The notes: generated by a model from the letters alone, not told the origin. A stretch of 64,000 nucleotides of DNA from a bacterium (GCA_016934955.1 JAFGRY010000029.1:1-64000); one strand, 5' to 3'; positions 44,642-53,559 are shown, counted from the first letter of the stretch. Numbers and translations are program-made.

Positions 44642-45724
44642 TTAGAGCGGCTTGGGAAAGAGAATCGCCCTGGCTGATTCGAGGGCGAAGACATCGGTCA
44701 TGCCGGCGACGAAATCCACCAGGGCCCGTTTGACCGGTTCGTTCCGGTAGAGTGTCTTCCGGTTCTCGAGAAATCTGCCGAAATACCTGTCCACCGTGTA
44801 TTGCGAGGCCTCGTAGGCCGGGTACTCCCGTTCATGTTTTTCATACAACCGCTCCAGATGCAGGAAGAGATGTTCAATAAGCGCCATGATCGTCTGGTCG
44901 CTTTTCAGCAGCAGGGGGTGGTTGTAGATGCGTTCGTAGTTGAAATCCTTGAGCCGGCGGATGAGTTCATACCGCTCCCCGGAAAACGAAATGACATCCT
45001 GCTTTTTCGATTCGTTGACCACATCGAGCACCAGGGTGTCGATGATCTCGCCGTTGGTGGTGCCAAGCGTCTCTTTTATCACGGCCGGAATGTCTTTTCT
45101 GGTGATCAGCCCCACGGTTATGGCGTCTTCGATGTCCCGTCCCAGGTAGGCGATCTTGTCGGCGACCCGCACTGAACAGCCTTCGAAACTCAGGGGCGCG
45201 GCCTGACGGTCGCTGACAGCGTCGAGGTCCTTCATCTCATGCTGCGGACTGTAGGTCTTCTGAAATTTCTCGCCGCAGTGGGAGACGATACCGTCCCGCA
45301 CCGCGTAGGTGAGGTTGAGCCCCTCGCCGTGGCGGGTGATTTTGTCGACCACCCGCAGGCCGTGCACTTCGTGAATGAAGCCGCCGATATCGGCCGCCAG
45401 ATCGTTGAGGATCTTTTCACCGATGTGCCCGAAGGGGGCGTGCCCCAGGTCGTGCCCCAGGGCGATGGCCTGCGCCAGCTCCACGTCGAGCCCCAGTCCC
45501 TTGCAGATGGTGGTGGCGATGGTCGAAACGTGCAGCACGTGCTCGATGCGGGTGCAGACGTGGTCGTTCTGGGGTGAGAAGAAGACCTGGGTCTTGTGTT
45601 TCAGCCGCCGGAAGGGGGTGGCGTGAATGATGGCGGTCTGATCGCGGAAGTAGTCGCCCCGAATGTCGGGTTCCCGGGGGTGCACGCGGGAATGGTATAT
45701 GTCGCTGCTCAGCGGATTGCGCAT
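44642..45724 (-). CDS. dgt: dGTPase-like HD hydrolase
   Basis: 360 residues. HD-family metal ligands: His62 (RIEHVLHV), His91-Asp92 (GHDLGHAPFGH), and a later Asp in RVADKIAYLGRD. It splits dNTPs (typically dGTP) to nucleoside and triphosphate. Shorter than E. coli Dgt (~500), as in the common bacterial dGTPase-like group. First gene of the minus operon. Confidence 0.9.
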   Translation of the reverse strand: MRNPLSSDIYHSRVHPREPDIRGDYFRDQTAIIHATPFRRLKHKTQVFFSPQNDHVCTRIEHVLHVSTIATTICKGLGLDVELAQAIALGHDLGHAPFGHIGEKILNDLAADIGGFIHEVHGLRVVDKITRHGEGLNLTYAVRDGIVSHCGEKFQKTYSPQHEMKDLDAVSDRQAAPLSFEGCSVRVADKIAYLGRDIEDAITVGLITRKDIPAVIKETLGTTNGEIIDTLVLDVVNESKKQDVISFSGERYELIRRLKDFNYERIYNHPLLLKSDQTIMALIEHLFLHLERLYEKHEREYPAYEASQYTVDRYFGRFLENRKTLYRNEPVKRALVDFVAGMTDVFALESARAILFPKPL

Positions 45725-45839
45725 GGGGACGGGTCGTTCCTGTTCATTGTTGTTTAGTAATGACGATTAAAGCATTAATGTAGCCATTTGCGGGCAGAAA
45801 GTAAAGGGTTTTTGAGTAGCGTTTTTCTTTTTTTTCTCC

Positions 45840-45868
45840 TTGACTCACGGGGCAAAAGTTGTTATCTT
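45840..45868 (+). promoter_or_regulatory. Promoter of tRNA-Phe
   Basis: TTGACT, 17 bp, TATCTT. 19 bp before the tRNA. Confidence 0.75.
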
Positions 45869-45887
45869 TATACCTCGCTTCAACGGC

Positions 45888-45960
<73 letters not shown>

Positions 45961-45962
45961 CT

Positions 45963-45999
45963 ATAGGCTTGGTAGGAACATTCCAAGCCTATTTTTTTT
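45963..45999 (+). terminator. Intrinsic terminator of tRNA-Phe
   Basis: ATAGGCTTGG pairs with CCAAGCCTAT around a 10 nt loop, followed by eight Ts. Confidence 0.85.
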
Positions 46000-46005
46000 G
46001 CGTGG

Positions 46006-46038
46006 CCCAGCAGCTGGCGCTGTCTGGGAGGCGCCACT
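46006..46038 (+). repeat. tRNA-Phe 3'-end copy 1 (att-like)
   Basis: CCCAG, 13 unrelated bases (CAGCTGGCGCTGT), then CTGGGAGGCGCCACT. The T-stem and acceptor strand of tRNA-Phe are kept while the T-loop is replaced. The copy at 59408-59440 has the same layout with 13 near-identical loop bases. Probably a recombination junction. Confidence 0.7.
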
Positions 46039-46055
46039 TATAAAAACAAGAACTT

Positions 46056-46083
46056 AGTCCCGAAAAATCGGGGCTATTTTTTT
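46056..46083 (+). terminator. Terminator inside leader copy 1
   Basis: AGTCCCGA pairs with TCGGGGCT, followed by ATTTTTTT. Identical in leader copy 2. Confidence 0.75.
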
Positions 46084-46311
46084 GCCCTTTCCCGAAATGT
46101 CACCAAAATGTCACCAAAGATTCCGTTTAAAAATCAAAAAGCCCCTTTTTTTGGTTGCAGATCTAAAACTAAAGGAGCTCTTTGATAAAAAGAATCCAGG
46201 ATGGTTCAATGTAACTTGCTTCAGAATACAATGCAATAAGACGTTGTTTACAAATCCAGAAGTATAATAATAGCCCTAGTGGAACCTAATAGTCTGTTGA
46301 CAGGTTTTTAC

Positions 46312-46507
46312 TTGACATTTTTTCGCTTTTTAATCATATTTAGTTGTATTTCGTTTCAATGGGGACATACTTTATAAACAGCTGGTATATGCGTGACAGG
46401 ATGGGCATTGGCATGACGGCACGTATCCATTTTTTCAACTCCAATTTCTTTCCTCAAGTTGTGGATCGAGATGACATAGTTAACGGCGCTATTATTGCGC
46501 CGTTTTT
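46312..46507 (+). ncRNA. Candidate small RNA of leader copy 1 with its promoter
   Basis: TTGACA at 46312-46317, 17 bp, CATATT at 46335-46340. The terminator AACGGCGC/GCGCCGTT plus Ts is at 46482-46507. A transcript of about 160 nt would result. Both ends are exactly repeated in leader copy 2 while the middle varies. No open frame explains this. Alternatively it is an untranslated leader of the first cassette. Confidence 0.45.
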
Positions 46508-46596
46508 GTTATGAATATATGGCATATTAGAAGACTATTATCGCTTTAGGTATGGAAAGCAAGATTGAATCGAAAAATTGTCATTTTGTCAGATGG

Positions 46597-46679
46597 CCTA
46601 TATAGGGAATTTATTTTTACCCTATATAGGTAATGCCGTGAGAAAACTACCTGTATAGGACTTTTATTCCTTATTTAGG
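46597..46679. promoter_or_regulatory. Four iterated CCTATATAGG palindromes
   Basis: CCTATATAGG at 46597 and 46621, CCTGTATAGG at 46650, CCTTATTTAGG at 46669, spaced 19-29 bp. They lie just before the HEPN gene, in the position of an operator array. Confidence 0.65.
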
Positions 46680-46738
46680 TAACTAAGATTTTTGTTCAAG
46701 ATGGCAGAGATAATTATGTTATACTTCAATAGGCAAAA

Positions 46739-47518
46739 ATGTATATAGCAACAAAAAAAGCTCTACTGATAGAAGATTGTTTCCGAAACATTGCTGATTA
46801 TGATTATATAGCAGCGCGGATAACATTTCGGACATATCTCATGGAGCAATTTTTATGGGCAGCCTTACAAGCCATTGAAAAATATCTTAAAGCCATTCTC
46901 CTATATTTTGACGTTGATACAAGGACTATTAGACACGATCTTGAAAAAGCAATAGCCAAAGTTGAATTAATTGATGGTATAAATTGGGATTTCACAGATG
47001 ACCATAAAGAATTCATTTCCTATTTAACTCGATATGGGAACGATCGATATTTTATGCTTTCAAAAGGGATGGATGGCCGCGAATTATGGCGATTAGATGA
47101 TTGTGTGTGGAATATTCGAAAGTTTTGTTTTGATATACCTTATTTTAAGGAGAACAATAATAATTTTGAGAAGCGATTAGAATATATAACAAGCGATGAG
47201 TGCAAAATAAAGCCGAACCAATATAGACTTACCCCCCCTGGTGTGTTGGAAAGGATATTGGATCAAAAATATTATGTCATTCAAAGAAGGGCTTTGGTCT
47301 GGAAAAATTTTAAGTACGGTAAATATAAAAAGCATAAAATAAAATTCAATAGGAAGCCATACGGGAAAAGACCTGTCCTTGAAATATTTTATAATATGTA
47401 TCCTTGGGTAAAGAATCACATATATCTACCTAAAAATTTTCAGCAGGAATTTGAAGCAGAAATGGTAAAGTTAGAGAAAATCAGAAACTCAAGAGCCAAA
47501 GGCGATGGTGAAGCATAA
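46739..47518 (+). CDS. HEPN-domain protein, first cassette of module 1
   Basis: 259 residues. The N-terminal ~130 residues are helical and HEPN-like: FLWAALQAIEKYLKAILLYFDVD then TIRHDLEKAIAKVE. The C-terminal half is basic and unfamiliar (KYKKHKIKFNRKPYGKRP). HEPN proteins are often RNases or nucleotidyltransferase partners in defence and toxin systems, but no MNT partner is adjacent. The stop TAA lies within the attC box GCATAAC. The gene is AT-rich, unlike its chromosomal neighbours. Confidence 0.7.
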   Translation: MYIATKKALLIEDCFRNIADYDYIAARITFRTYLMEQFLWAALQAIEKYLKAILLYFDVDTRTIRHDLEKAIAKVELIDGINWDFTDDHKEFISYLTRYGNDRYFMLSKGMDGRELWRLDDCVWNIRKFCFDIPYFKENNNNFEKRLEYITSDECKIKPNQYRLTPPGVLERILDQKYYVIQRRALVWKNFKYGKYKKHKIKFNRKPYGKRPVLEIFYNMYPWVKNHIYLPKNFQQEFEAEMVKLEKIRNSRAKGDGEA

Positions 47519-47696
47519 CCCCGGCCTGCAGTAGTCCCGGCCGGTCCGAGTCTGTTTCATTGTTCCATCTCCCTGCAGACGGCTCTACCCACTCATAAAG
47601 AGCAGGGCGGCGGATGGTGGCGAGCGATCAGTACCAACGATCAACCGAGTGTCGGGACCGTGTCTGGTGGCCAGGCGACTGAGACCAATGTTAGCT
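47513..47696 (+). repeat. attC-like site 1 (family A)
   Basis: 184 bp from GCATAAC to GTTAGCT. The arms match imperfectly when folded (AACCCCGG..CAGTAGTCC against the complement of GGCGACTGAGACCAATGTT). Near-identical to site 9 at 59060. It follows the HEPN stop and precedes the FISUMP gene. Confidence 0.65.
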
Positions 47697-47823
47697 ATCA
47701 GACCACCCCACGAAAGTGAACGGTTTGAGAATTTAATTATGGAATACAAAAACACCATCCAACTTTCAATACAATTATATGAACCCAATATACAAATTAT
47801 CTCGATAAAAGTTAGAGGTCTGT

Positions 47824-48555
47824 ATGAAACTATTGCCAAAACTCTTTTTATTATCACTGGGTACAGGTTTTCTACATACCCAGGATTTCACTCCAACCCA
47901 TCTTTTTGAGCATGAATACTCAGGTTTGAAAACCAGCACTGAAACGGTAAAAATTATCACCTCGAGTACACTCAATAAAGAATCAGAGAATAAATTTAAA
48001 ACAATACAAATCGGCAATCAGGTTTGGTCTGCAAGCAATCTGAGGGTTGATCACTATAGAAATGGTGACCCTATTCCACAAGTCCAGGATCCTGCGGAAT
48101 GGTGCAAAATTAATTATGGTGCCTGGTGCCATTATGAAAATGATACACAAAAAGGCAGAGCATACGGAAAGCTCTATAACTGGTATGCTGTAAATGATCC
48201 AAGAGGACTTGCCCCCTCCGGTTGGCATGTGCCTTCGGACAGAGAATGGCAAACCCTTGTGGATTATGTTGGTGGTAGCCAGACGGGCGGAAACGAATTG
48301 AAATGGCAATATGGCTGGAAAGATAATGGTAATGGCAACGACGGCAGCGGCTTTTCTGCGATTCCGTCTGGCTACCGTACAGCAAATGATGGCAGCTTCG
48401 GTAATTTGGGCAGCTATGCGTTATTCTGGACGGCTACTGAGAGTAGTCGTGATGAAGCGTATGAACGGACCTTGGGTTACGGTAATGCCAAAGTGTACCG
48501 TAACAGCGGCAACAGTAAGCGGTCTGGATTCTCTGTTCGTCTCGTGAGGGATTGA
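47824..48555 (+). CDS. FISUMP-domain exported protein
   Basis: 243 residues. A signal-like N-terminus (LPKLFLLSLGTGFLHTQ) precedes the Fibrobacter major-paralogous-domain: TIQIGNQVWSASNLRVD, GKLYNWYAVNDPRGLAPSGWHVPSDREWQTL, GYRTANDGSFGNLGSYALFWTATESS (in parts), GFSVRLVRD. This is a C-type-lectin-like fold, and such tails can be targets of diversity-generating retroelements elsewhere. No reverse transcriptase is in this window. RBS AGAGG. Confidence 0.82.
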   Translation: MKLLPKLFLLSLGTGFLHTQDFTPTHLFEHEYSGLKTSTETVKIITSSTLNKESENKFKTIQIGNQVWSASNLRVDHYRNGDPIPQVQDPAEWCKINYGAWCHYENDTQKGRAYGKLYNWYAVNDPRGLAPSGWHVPSDREWQTLVDYVGGSQTGGNELKWQYGWKDNGNGNDGSGFSAIPSGYRTANDGSFGNLGSYALFWTATESSRDEAYERTLGYGNAKVYRNSGNSKRSGFSVRLVRD

Positions 48556-48559
48556 CGGG

Positions 48560-48658
48560 GCATAACTAGCGCATGAACCGGACAAAATCGCTTGTCACGC
48601 CTTTTGTGTCAAAAGCCGCGCCAAACCGGCTTTGCCGGTTATACGCAGCGCGTTATAC
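48560..48658 (+). repeat. attC-like site 2 (family B)
   Basis: 99 bp from GCATAAC (4 bp after the FISUMP stop) to GTTATAC (26 bp before the next ATG). It shares ~30 bp (CGCGCCAAACCGGCTTTGCC region) with site 7. Outer arms TAGCGCATGAACCGG and its counterpart pair imperfectly. Confidence 0.7.
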
Positions 48659-48683
48659 GATTAAACATTAAGAGGCGATTATC

Positions 48684-50297
48684 ATGAGAAAGTATATAAT
48701 TATCCTTTTTGCTCTATCCTTTCTAAAGATATCCTCTCCTCTTTGGGCGCAACGAGAGCTGTCACCCAATGAAAAAGAAGTACTCGCCAAGTATCCGGTT
48801 TTTCTCGTTAAGGGCTCCTTTCAGGAATACAACCCAGCCGAATGCATTATTGAGCGATTGAGCAATCCCAATTATCCCTACAAGACTGTGGTGAATGATT
48901 CAGAGACTTATGATGGCACTATTGAATTCATTTGCAAGGAGAATATCATTGGTAATTATTATGAAAAGGCAACACCACGACTTATTCCTTTACCCCGGTC
49001 TTCCAAGAATCCTCTATTCGTCGCGAAAGCAATTGATGCAAGGATAAAGATAGAGCATAATCACCTTGGTGTTCTGTATCGGGGTGTTTTGAGGGGTTAT
49101 CCGCCCAATGAAGCCGGATCATATGAGCAGGCTTTCAAAAGTGCGCGAGAAGATTTGGAAAGTAAGCTGAGAACAATCCTGATGAATTTGTTTTATTCAA
49201 AGGAAGCCAGCAAGCAAAGAGATTTGGTCCGTCCCAAAATCGTTATCCGCACAGTTGAGCCAATTCCATTCGGGAAATTATATCTGAATCAGAATAGGGT
49301 CACAGACAGGTTCCGTAATGGTCATGTCATTACATACGTCTCCCCCGGAAGAAATTTGGTAAGGTTGTTTGATGGTAAAAAATTATTATGGGGAAAATAT
49401 GTGACCGTCCCTGATACAGGGAAGATCATTTTAACAATACCGGCATTTGAACCGGATACAACCATTCAGATTGATCATTTAGAGATTCGAATGGTGATGG
49501 TCCAGGGCGGAATGTTTGTGATGGGGGACCTGCTGGGGAATAATGCCCCTTATAAAAAAGCTGTTAAAGACTGCCCTGCTCATTTCGTCACTATAGATAA
49601 TTTCTACATCAGCCGGACAGAGGTCACAAACCAGGAATTTTTAACTTTCTTAAACGATTATAATAGTGAGACCGTGAAGTCGGGGCCGTATTCCGGAGAG
49701 AGGATCATTCAAATGGTGGATTCTTCGGAGATGTGTATTGTACAAACCGACAGCGGGTTTGTGATTAAAAACTGGCATTTTAGCCGTTATCCGGTGATCA
49801 ATGTGAGTTGGTTCGGAGCGATGGAATATACAGCTTGGCTCAGCCGGAAGACTGGTTATAAGTGGCGTCTTCCCACAGAAACGGAATGGGAATATGCTGC
49901 CCGCGGCGGCCGAAAATCATATTTTGAACCTGGAGATACAGGATTCCCTTATTCAGGGGGATATCAACTTGATGAGATCACTCAGTGGGAGCCGAGATAT
50001 ATAAGGGATGTTGGCTCTAAAATAGAAAATGAACTGGGACTGGTTGATATGACCGGCAATGTGATGGAATGGTGTGCCGATTATTGTGATCCAACGGATT
50101 CTTTATTGACTGATACCTATGTGGATGACCTCAAAAATCCTCTCTGCGTGAAAGGTATTTCGCGAATTATAAGAGGTGGAAGCAGTTTTACGCACCCCTT
50201 TTTCCTGCAAGTTTTTGCCAGAGGTTATGCCGCTCCCATGACTTATCGTAAAGACTTGGGTTTCAGGGTTGTGATGGAGATGATGCAATCGGACTAG
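48684..50297 (+). CDS. Exported FGE-sulfatase (SUMF1-like) protein with unique N-terminal region
   Basis: 537 residues. Signal peptide ending PLWAQ; about 250 residues of unknown domain, including a PEGA-like stretch (VRTVEPIPFGKLYLNQNRV to SPGRNLVRLFDGKK). The FGE-like C-terminus runs from ~270: MVMVQGGMFVMGD, ISRTEVTNQEFLTFL, YPVINVSWFGAMEYTAWLS, RLPTETEWEYAARGG, LVDMTGNVMEWCADY, GFRVVMEM. Same fold class as the preceding cassette's FISUMP. RBS AAGAGGCG. Confidence 0.82.
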   Translation: MRKYIIILFALSFLKISSPLWAQRELSPNEKEVLAKYPVFLVKGSFQEYNPAECIIERLSNPNYPYKTVVNDSETYDGTIEFICKENIIGNYYEKATPRLIPLPRSSKNPLFVAKAIDARIKIEHNHLGVLYRGVLRGYPPNEAGSYEQAFKSAREDLESKLRTILMNLFYSKEASKQRDLVRPKIVIRTVEPIPFGKLYLNQNRVTDRFRNGHVITYVSPGRNLVRLFDGKKLLWGKYVTVPDTGKIILTIPAFEPDTTIQIDHLEIRMVMVQGGMFVMGDLLGNNAPYKKAVKDCPAHFVTIDNFYISRTEVTNQEFLTFLNDYNSETVKSGPYSGERIIQMVDSSEMCIVQTDSGFVIKNWHFSRYPVINVSWFGAMEYTAWLSRKTGYKWRLPTETEWEYAARGGRKSYFEPGDTGFPYSGGYQLDEITQWEPRYIRDVGSKIENELGLVDMTGNVMEWCADYCDPTDSLLTDTYVDDLKNPLCVKGISRIIRGGSSFTHPFFLQVFARGYAAPMTYRKDLGFRVVMEMMQSD

Positions 50298-50469
50298 TGA
50301 CCCTATCTGCTGAACACGTGTGGTACTTCCCTTATGCCAGTATTTTAATAGTGACACACTTCCTTATGAGCGAAAATTTTCTGTACCACTGCTATGATTT
50401 TCAAAGTCACATTTGAGAGTTCAACTCATGGTTCGTATGCAGGCAAGGTTAATAAAACAGGACTGTATT

Positions 50470-52256
50470 ATGAACCGAATAGCTGTTTTTTTGTTATTTT
50501 ATTTCATTCTCAGTTTGCCACTTGGTGCTCAACAACCGAATCAGCCTCTCCATCCATGGCAAGGAACAGGATTAATCCCTGATAGTATATTAACATTGCT
50601 GGATAAACAGCCGTGTATCACAAAGTCGTCAACCGATAACCTCATTTCGATTCGACCTGGCTGGCCGGTGGAGATTGGCATATGGCAGCAATATCCTGTC
50701 GCTGCAGATTTAACAGGTGATGGGCTATTAGAACTCGTAATTGCCGATATTAGTGGCAATTTACATGTTTTTGATAATAATGGAAATTACATCAATGCAG
50801 AATGGCCCAAGACACTTGGTGTTGGCATGTCCTCACCGGCAATTGCTGACATGGACGGGGATGGGAGAAAAGAAATAATAGTAGTTGAAGGAACGAATTT
50901 ATATGCTGCATATTGGCCAAAGGCCCAAGTATATGTATTAAACACGGAAGCTCAGGTATTATCGGGTTGGCCTGTTATGCTTGACGGACCACATGAACAT
51001 ATTAATAGTGTTAGTATTTGTGATATCAACAACGACAAATTTTTAAATGTTATAACAGCAACAGGATCAAGTTGCGGATTTAGTCCAGACTCGATTGTTT
51101 TTTATCATAAATTATATGCTTTCAGAAATGATGGCTCGCTCCTCCCAGGTTGGCCGGTCGAGCCTGATTCCTGGTCCGGTTATAACCGTCAACCCCGATC
51201 ACCATTGGTGATTGTAGACCTTGACCGAGATGGGTATAAGGATATTATTTCAGGATTTTTCTCCCGGGAATCTGATTTTTCAATACTGAATCCTCTCTAC
51301 GCTTTAGATCGATTCGGTAATACATTACCCGGCTATTTCCCTGTTGAAACCGATGAAATCAATTATGCTGTCGCTTCAGCTGATATGAATGGGGACGGTG
51401 AATATGAGATTTTTTCTCACGGCAGAAAGTGGCGGAGTAACGGTTTTAATGATATGGAATGGCGCAGGCCAATGTGGGTCATTTCGATGCTTTGTTTTGC
51501 AGATGTAAATCAGGATGGACTCCCTGAATTGATTTACGGCAATTATGGCTATAGAGCTGGAGTGAATGTTGTGGATAAGGACGGAAGATCTCTCCCGGGA
51601 TGGCCGGTCAATATAAGTGGTGAACATGCTGATGTGGTCGATGGGAATCCGGTTGCTGGTGATATAGACGGGGATGGTGATGTTGAAATATTAATCGGTA
51701 CATATGGTAAAACTAATATATACGCTTTCCACCATGATGGGTCACCGGTTGAAGGATTTCCAATCAGTACAGGTGGCTGTAATTCAAGAATTGCGATCTT
51801 CGACCTTGACAATGATGGTGACATTGAGCTAATCTCCGCCTGCGAAGACGGATGGGTCTATGTTTGGGATATCCCTTCTCAAGGTCCCTGTACCAATTTG
51901 GAGTGGCCGATGTATCAGCATGATGAACGGCACACGGGTGTGTACCCGAGCAGCTACAACGATGTGAAAGATAATGAAGTTACCGATCAGCCAGCTGACT
52001 TTGAGTTATTTCAAAATATCCCAATCCTTTCAACGATGAAACCCGAATCCCTTATATACTGTCCTCCCGGTCGAATATCTCATTGTCCATTGTTGACTTG
52101 CGGGGGCGAACCGTAGCTGTCCTCGAGCAAGGTATGAGAAATACGGGCAGGCATGAGGTAATGTGGAACGCGGAAGGAGTGGGGAGCGGAGTCTACCTGG
52201 CACAGCTGAAAGTGGGGGATGAAGTGCAAGTGAGGAAGGTAGTGCTGACACGATAA
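50470..52256 (+). pseudogene. FG-GAP/VCBS repeat protein with type IX sorting domain, frameshifted
   Basis: Signal peptide MNRIAVFLLFYFILSLPLGAQ, then about eight Asp-rich calcium-type repeats (e.g. ADMDGDGRKEIIVV, GDIDGDGDVEILIG) forming a beta-propeller. In the starting frame the protein ends at 52116 with a nonsense tail after ELFQNIP. One base added at the CCC run near 52020 restores NPFNDETRIPYILSS, IVDLRGRTVAVLEQG, GVYLAQL and KVVLTR to the stop at 52254-52256: a complete type IX sorting domain. It is thus a recent one-base deletion, a sequencing error, or a frameshift site. Last gene of module 1, with no attC-like element before or after. Confidence 0.8.
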
Positions 52257-52418
52257 ATGTATCACTTATACAGTTGTCTCAGGTGGCAATAAGGTGGCAA
52301 ATGATGGTGTGGACAACTATGGACGATTATGGACAACTATAACAAGAACAATAGCTTATGTTTTGGCTTCTCAAATTTTCTGATTCGTTGTTTTTTAAGG
52401 ACTTAACGCATCTTCTTC

Positions 52419-52487
52419 CGGACTGAAAATCCGTGTGTCCCCAGTTCGATTGGCTAAAGCCTGCTTCGCGCTCTGGGAGGCGCCACT
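52419..52487 (+). repeat. tRNA-Phe fragment with T-loop insertion (att-like copy 2)
   Basis: Matches tRNA-Phe from the anticodon stem (CGGACTGAAAATCCG) through the T-loop TTCGATT. A 21 bp insert follows (52452-52472, containing CTGCTTCGCGCT), then CTGGGAGGCGCCACT. The 5' half is missing, so it is no working tRNA. It marks the junction of the two modules. Confidence 0.8.
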
Positions 52488-52988
52488 AAGAAAAACAAGA
52501 ACTTAGTCCCGAAAAATCGGGGCTATTTTTTTGCCCTTTCCCGAAATGTCACCAAAATGTCACCAAAGATTCCGGTTATAAATCAAAAAGCCCCTTTTGA
52601 TTGGGTGCAGATCCAAAAACAAAGGAGCTCGCTGATAAAAAGAATCCAGGATGGTTCAATGTAATTTTTTTCAGAATATGATGCAACAAGATGTTGTTTA
52701 CAAATACAGAAGCATTTCATTTGGCCTTTTGTACGTGCAATTTTTTGTAGATAAATTATTACTTGACATTTTTTCGCTTTTTAATCATATTTAATTGTAT
52801 TTTGCTTTAAACGAAAATCTTCTCAAACAGCTGGCATATGCATGACAGGAAGGGCATTGGCATGACAGCACGTATCTATTTATTAACCCCAATTTCTTTC
52901 CAAAAGTTGTGGAGCAAGATGACATAGTTAACGGCGCTATTATTGCGCCGTTTTTATTATGAAAATATGGACCATCAGATGACTATAT
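52473..52988 (+). repeat. Leader direct repeat, copy 2
   Basis: Second copy of the ~515 bp leader, opening module 2. Same order: terminator (52505-52532), GTCACCAAA pair, promoter, terminator (52930-52955). The most conserved parts are the tRNA tail, the promoter and the last terminator. Confidence 0.8.
52763..52955 (+). ncRNA. Candidate small RNA of leader copy 2 with its promoter
   Basis: TTGACA at 52763-52768, 17 bp, CATATT at 52786-52791; terminator AACGGCGC/GCGCCGTT with Ts at 52930-52955. Spacing from promoter to terminator matches copy 1 within a few bases. Confidence 0.45.
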
Positions 52989-53010
52989 GCAGCAACAAGA
53001 AACGGTATAG

Positions 53011-53064
53011 CTACAGCAACATACGATAACTCATATTGCTGTATATAGGCCTATGTTGCTGTAT
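53011..53064. promoter_or_regulatory. Iterated TTGCTGTAT operator-like repeats
   Basis: TTGCTGTAT at 53036 and 53056 (20 bp apart) and an inverted copy in CTACAGCAACATA at 53011, pairing with TATGTTGCTGTAT (12 of 13). This occupies the same place in module 2 as the CCTATATAGG array in module 1, but with a different sequence. Confidence 0.55.
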
Positions 53065-53147
53065 CTAGCAATTTTGAATCAACCAGGCTTTACCGAAGAA
53101 TATATGGTTAAACCCTAACAACCAGAGCAAATCAGAAGGTGCTGAAA

Positions 53148-53495
53148 ATGAATGAATTAGTGAGTAGATTAAGCAAGCCACAACTTGTAGAAACATTAAG
53201 GCCTGATAAAACAGCAAAGGAATTAAAATATTGCGTGGACAGGGGTTATGTCTACGTGATGTTCAAAAATACTGGTACGGAAGTCGGTATCCAGTTAGAT
53301 AAAAGAGATTGTCAGTTTGAAAATGGAGATTTTCAGAAAGGAATCGGAGTTGTTCACCTTATAGGCGGGCTGATACTAAACAATGATAAAGTTCGATGCG
53401 TTGCTGATATTGATCTGGCCTTTTGTGAAGGAATAGGTTACTTGGAGCCCGTTTCTGATGAAGAATACAAAATTATTATGGGAAGAGCAGAGTGA
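53148..53495 (+). CDS. Hypothetical protein, first cassette of module 2
   Basis: 115 residues from ATG 53148 (AGAAGG upstream; GTG 53139 is possible). An alpha+beta protein with no motif I recognise: ELKYCVDRGYVYVMFKNTG, VHLIGGLILNNDKVRCVADI. No signal peptide. AT-rich. It could be an immunity- or anti-defence-type cassette gene, but nothing in the sequence shows this. Confidence 0.6.
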   Translation: MNELVSRLSKPQLVETLRPDKTAKELKYCVDRGYVYVMFKNTGTEVGIQLDKRDCQFENGDFQKGIGVVHLIGGLILNNDKVRCVADIDLAFCEGIGYLEPVSDEEYKIIMGRAE

Positions 53496-53559
53496 ATCTC
53501 TCAGAGGCTAGTGAAATCGGGATCGAATATGCAGCCAGAAAAAGTGTTAATAACAATCG

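Larger units (their letters stand above)
46024..46541 (+). repeat. Leader direct repeat, copy 1
   Basis: About 517 bp, repeated with ~80-90% apparent identity at 52473-52988. It begins in the tRNA-Phe tail and contains: a terminator (46056-46083), two tandem GTCACCAAA words, a promoter (46312-46340) and another terminator (46482-46507). No convincing ORF: the 61-codon frame at 46082 is not kept in copy 2. It opens module 1 of the island. Confidence 0.8.

Noticed and set aside
46082-46267. 61-codon frame in leader copy 1 as an integrase fragment
   Set aside because: The frame is broken in leader copy 2 (stop after ~12 codons), and no tyrosine-recombinase motif (R..HxxR..Y) can be seen on either strand.
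47824-50297. Diversity-generating retroelement
   Set aside because: The folds are suitable, but there is no reverse transcriptase, template repeat or accessory gene in the window.
50410-50460. attC between the FGE-like and FG-GAP genes
   Set aside because: A GTTCAAC and a GTTAATA occur, but only ~30 bp apart and without pairing arms.
52419-52487. Second functional tRNA-Phe
   Set aside because: It lacks the acceptor 5' strand and D arm and has a 21 bp insert in the T-loop.
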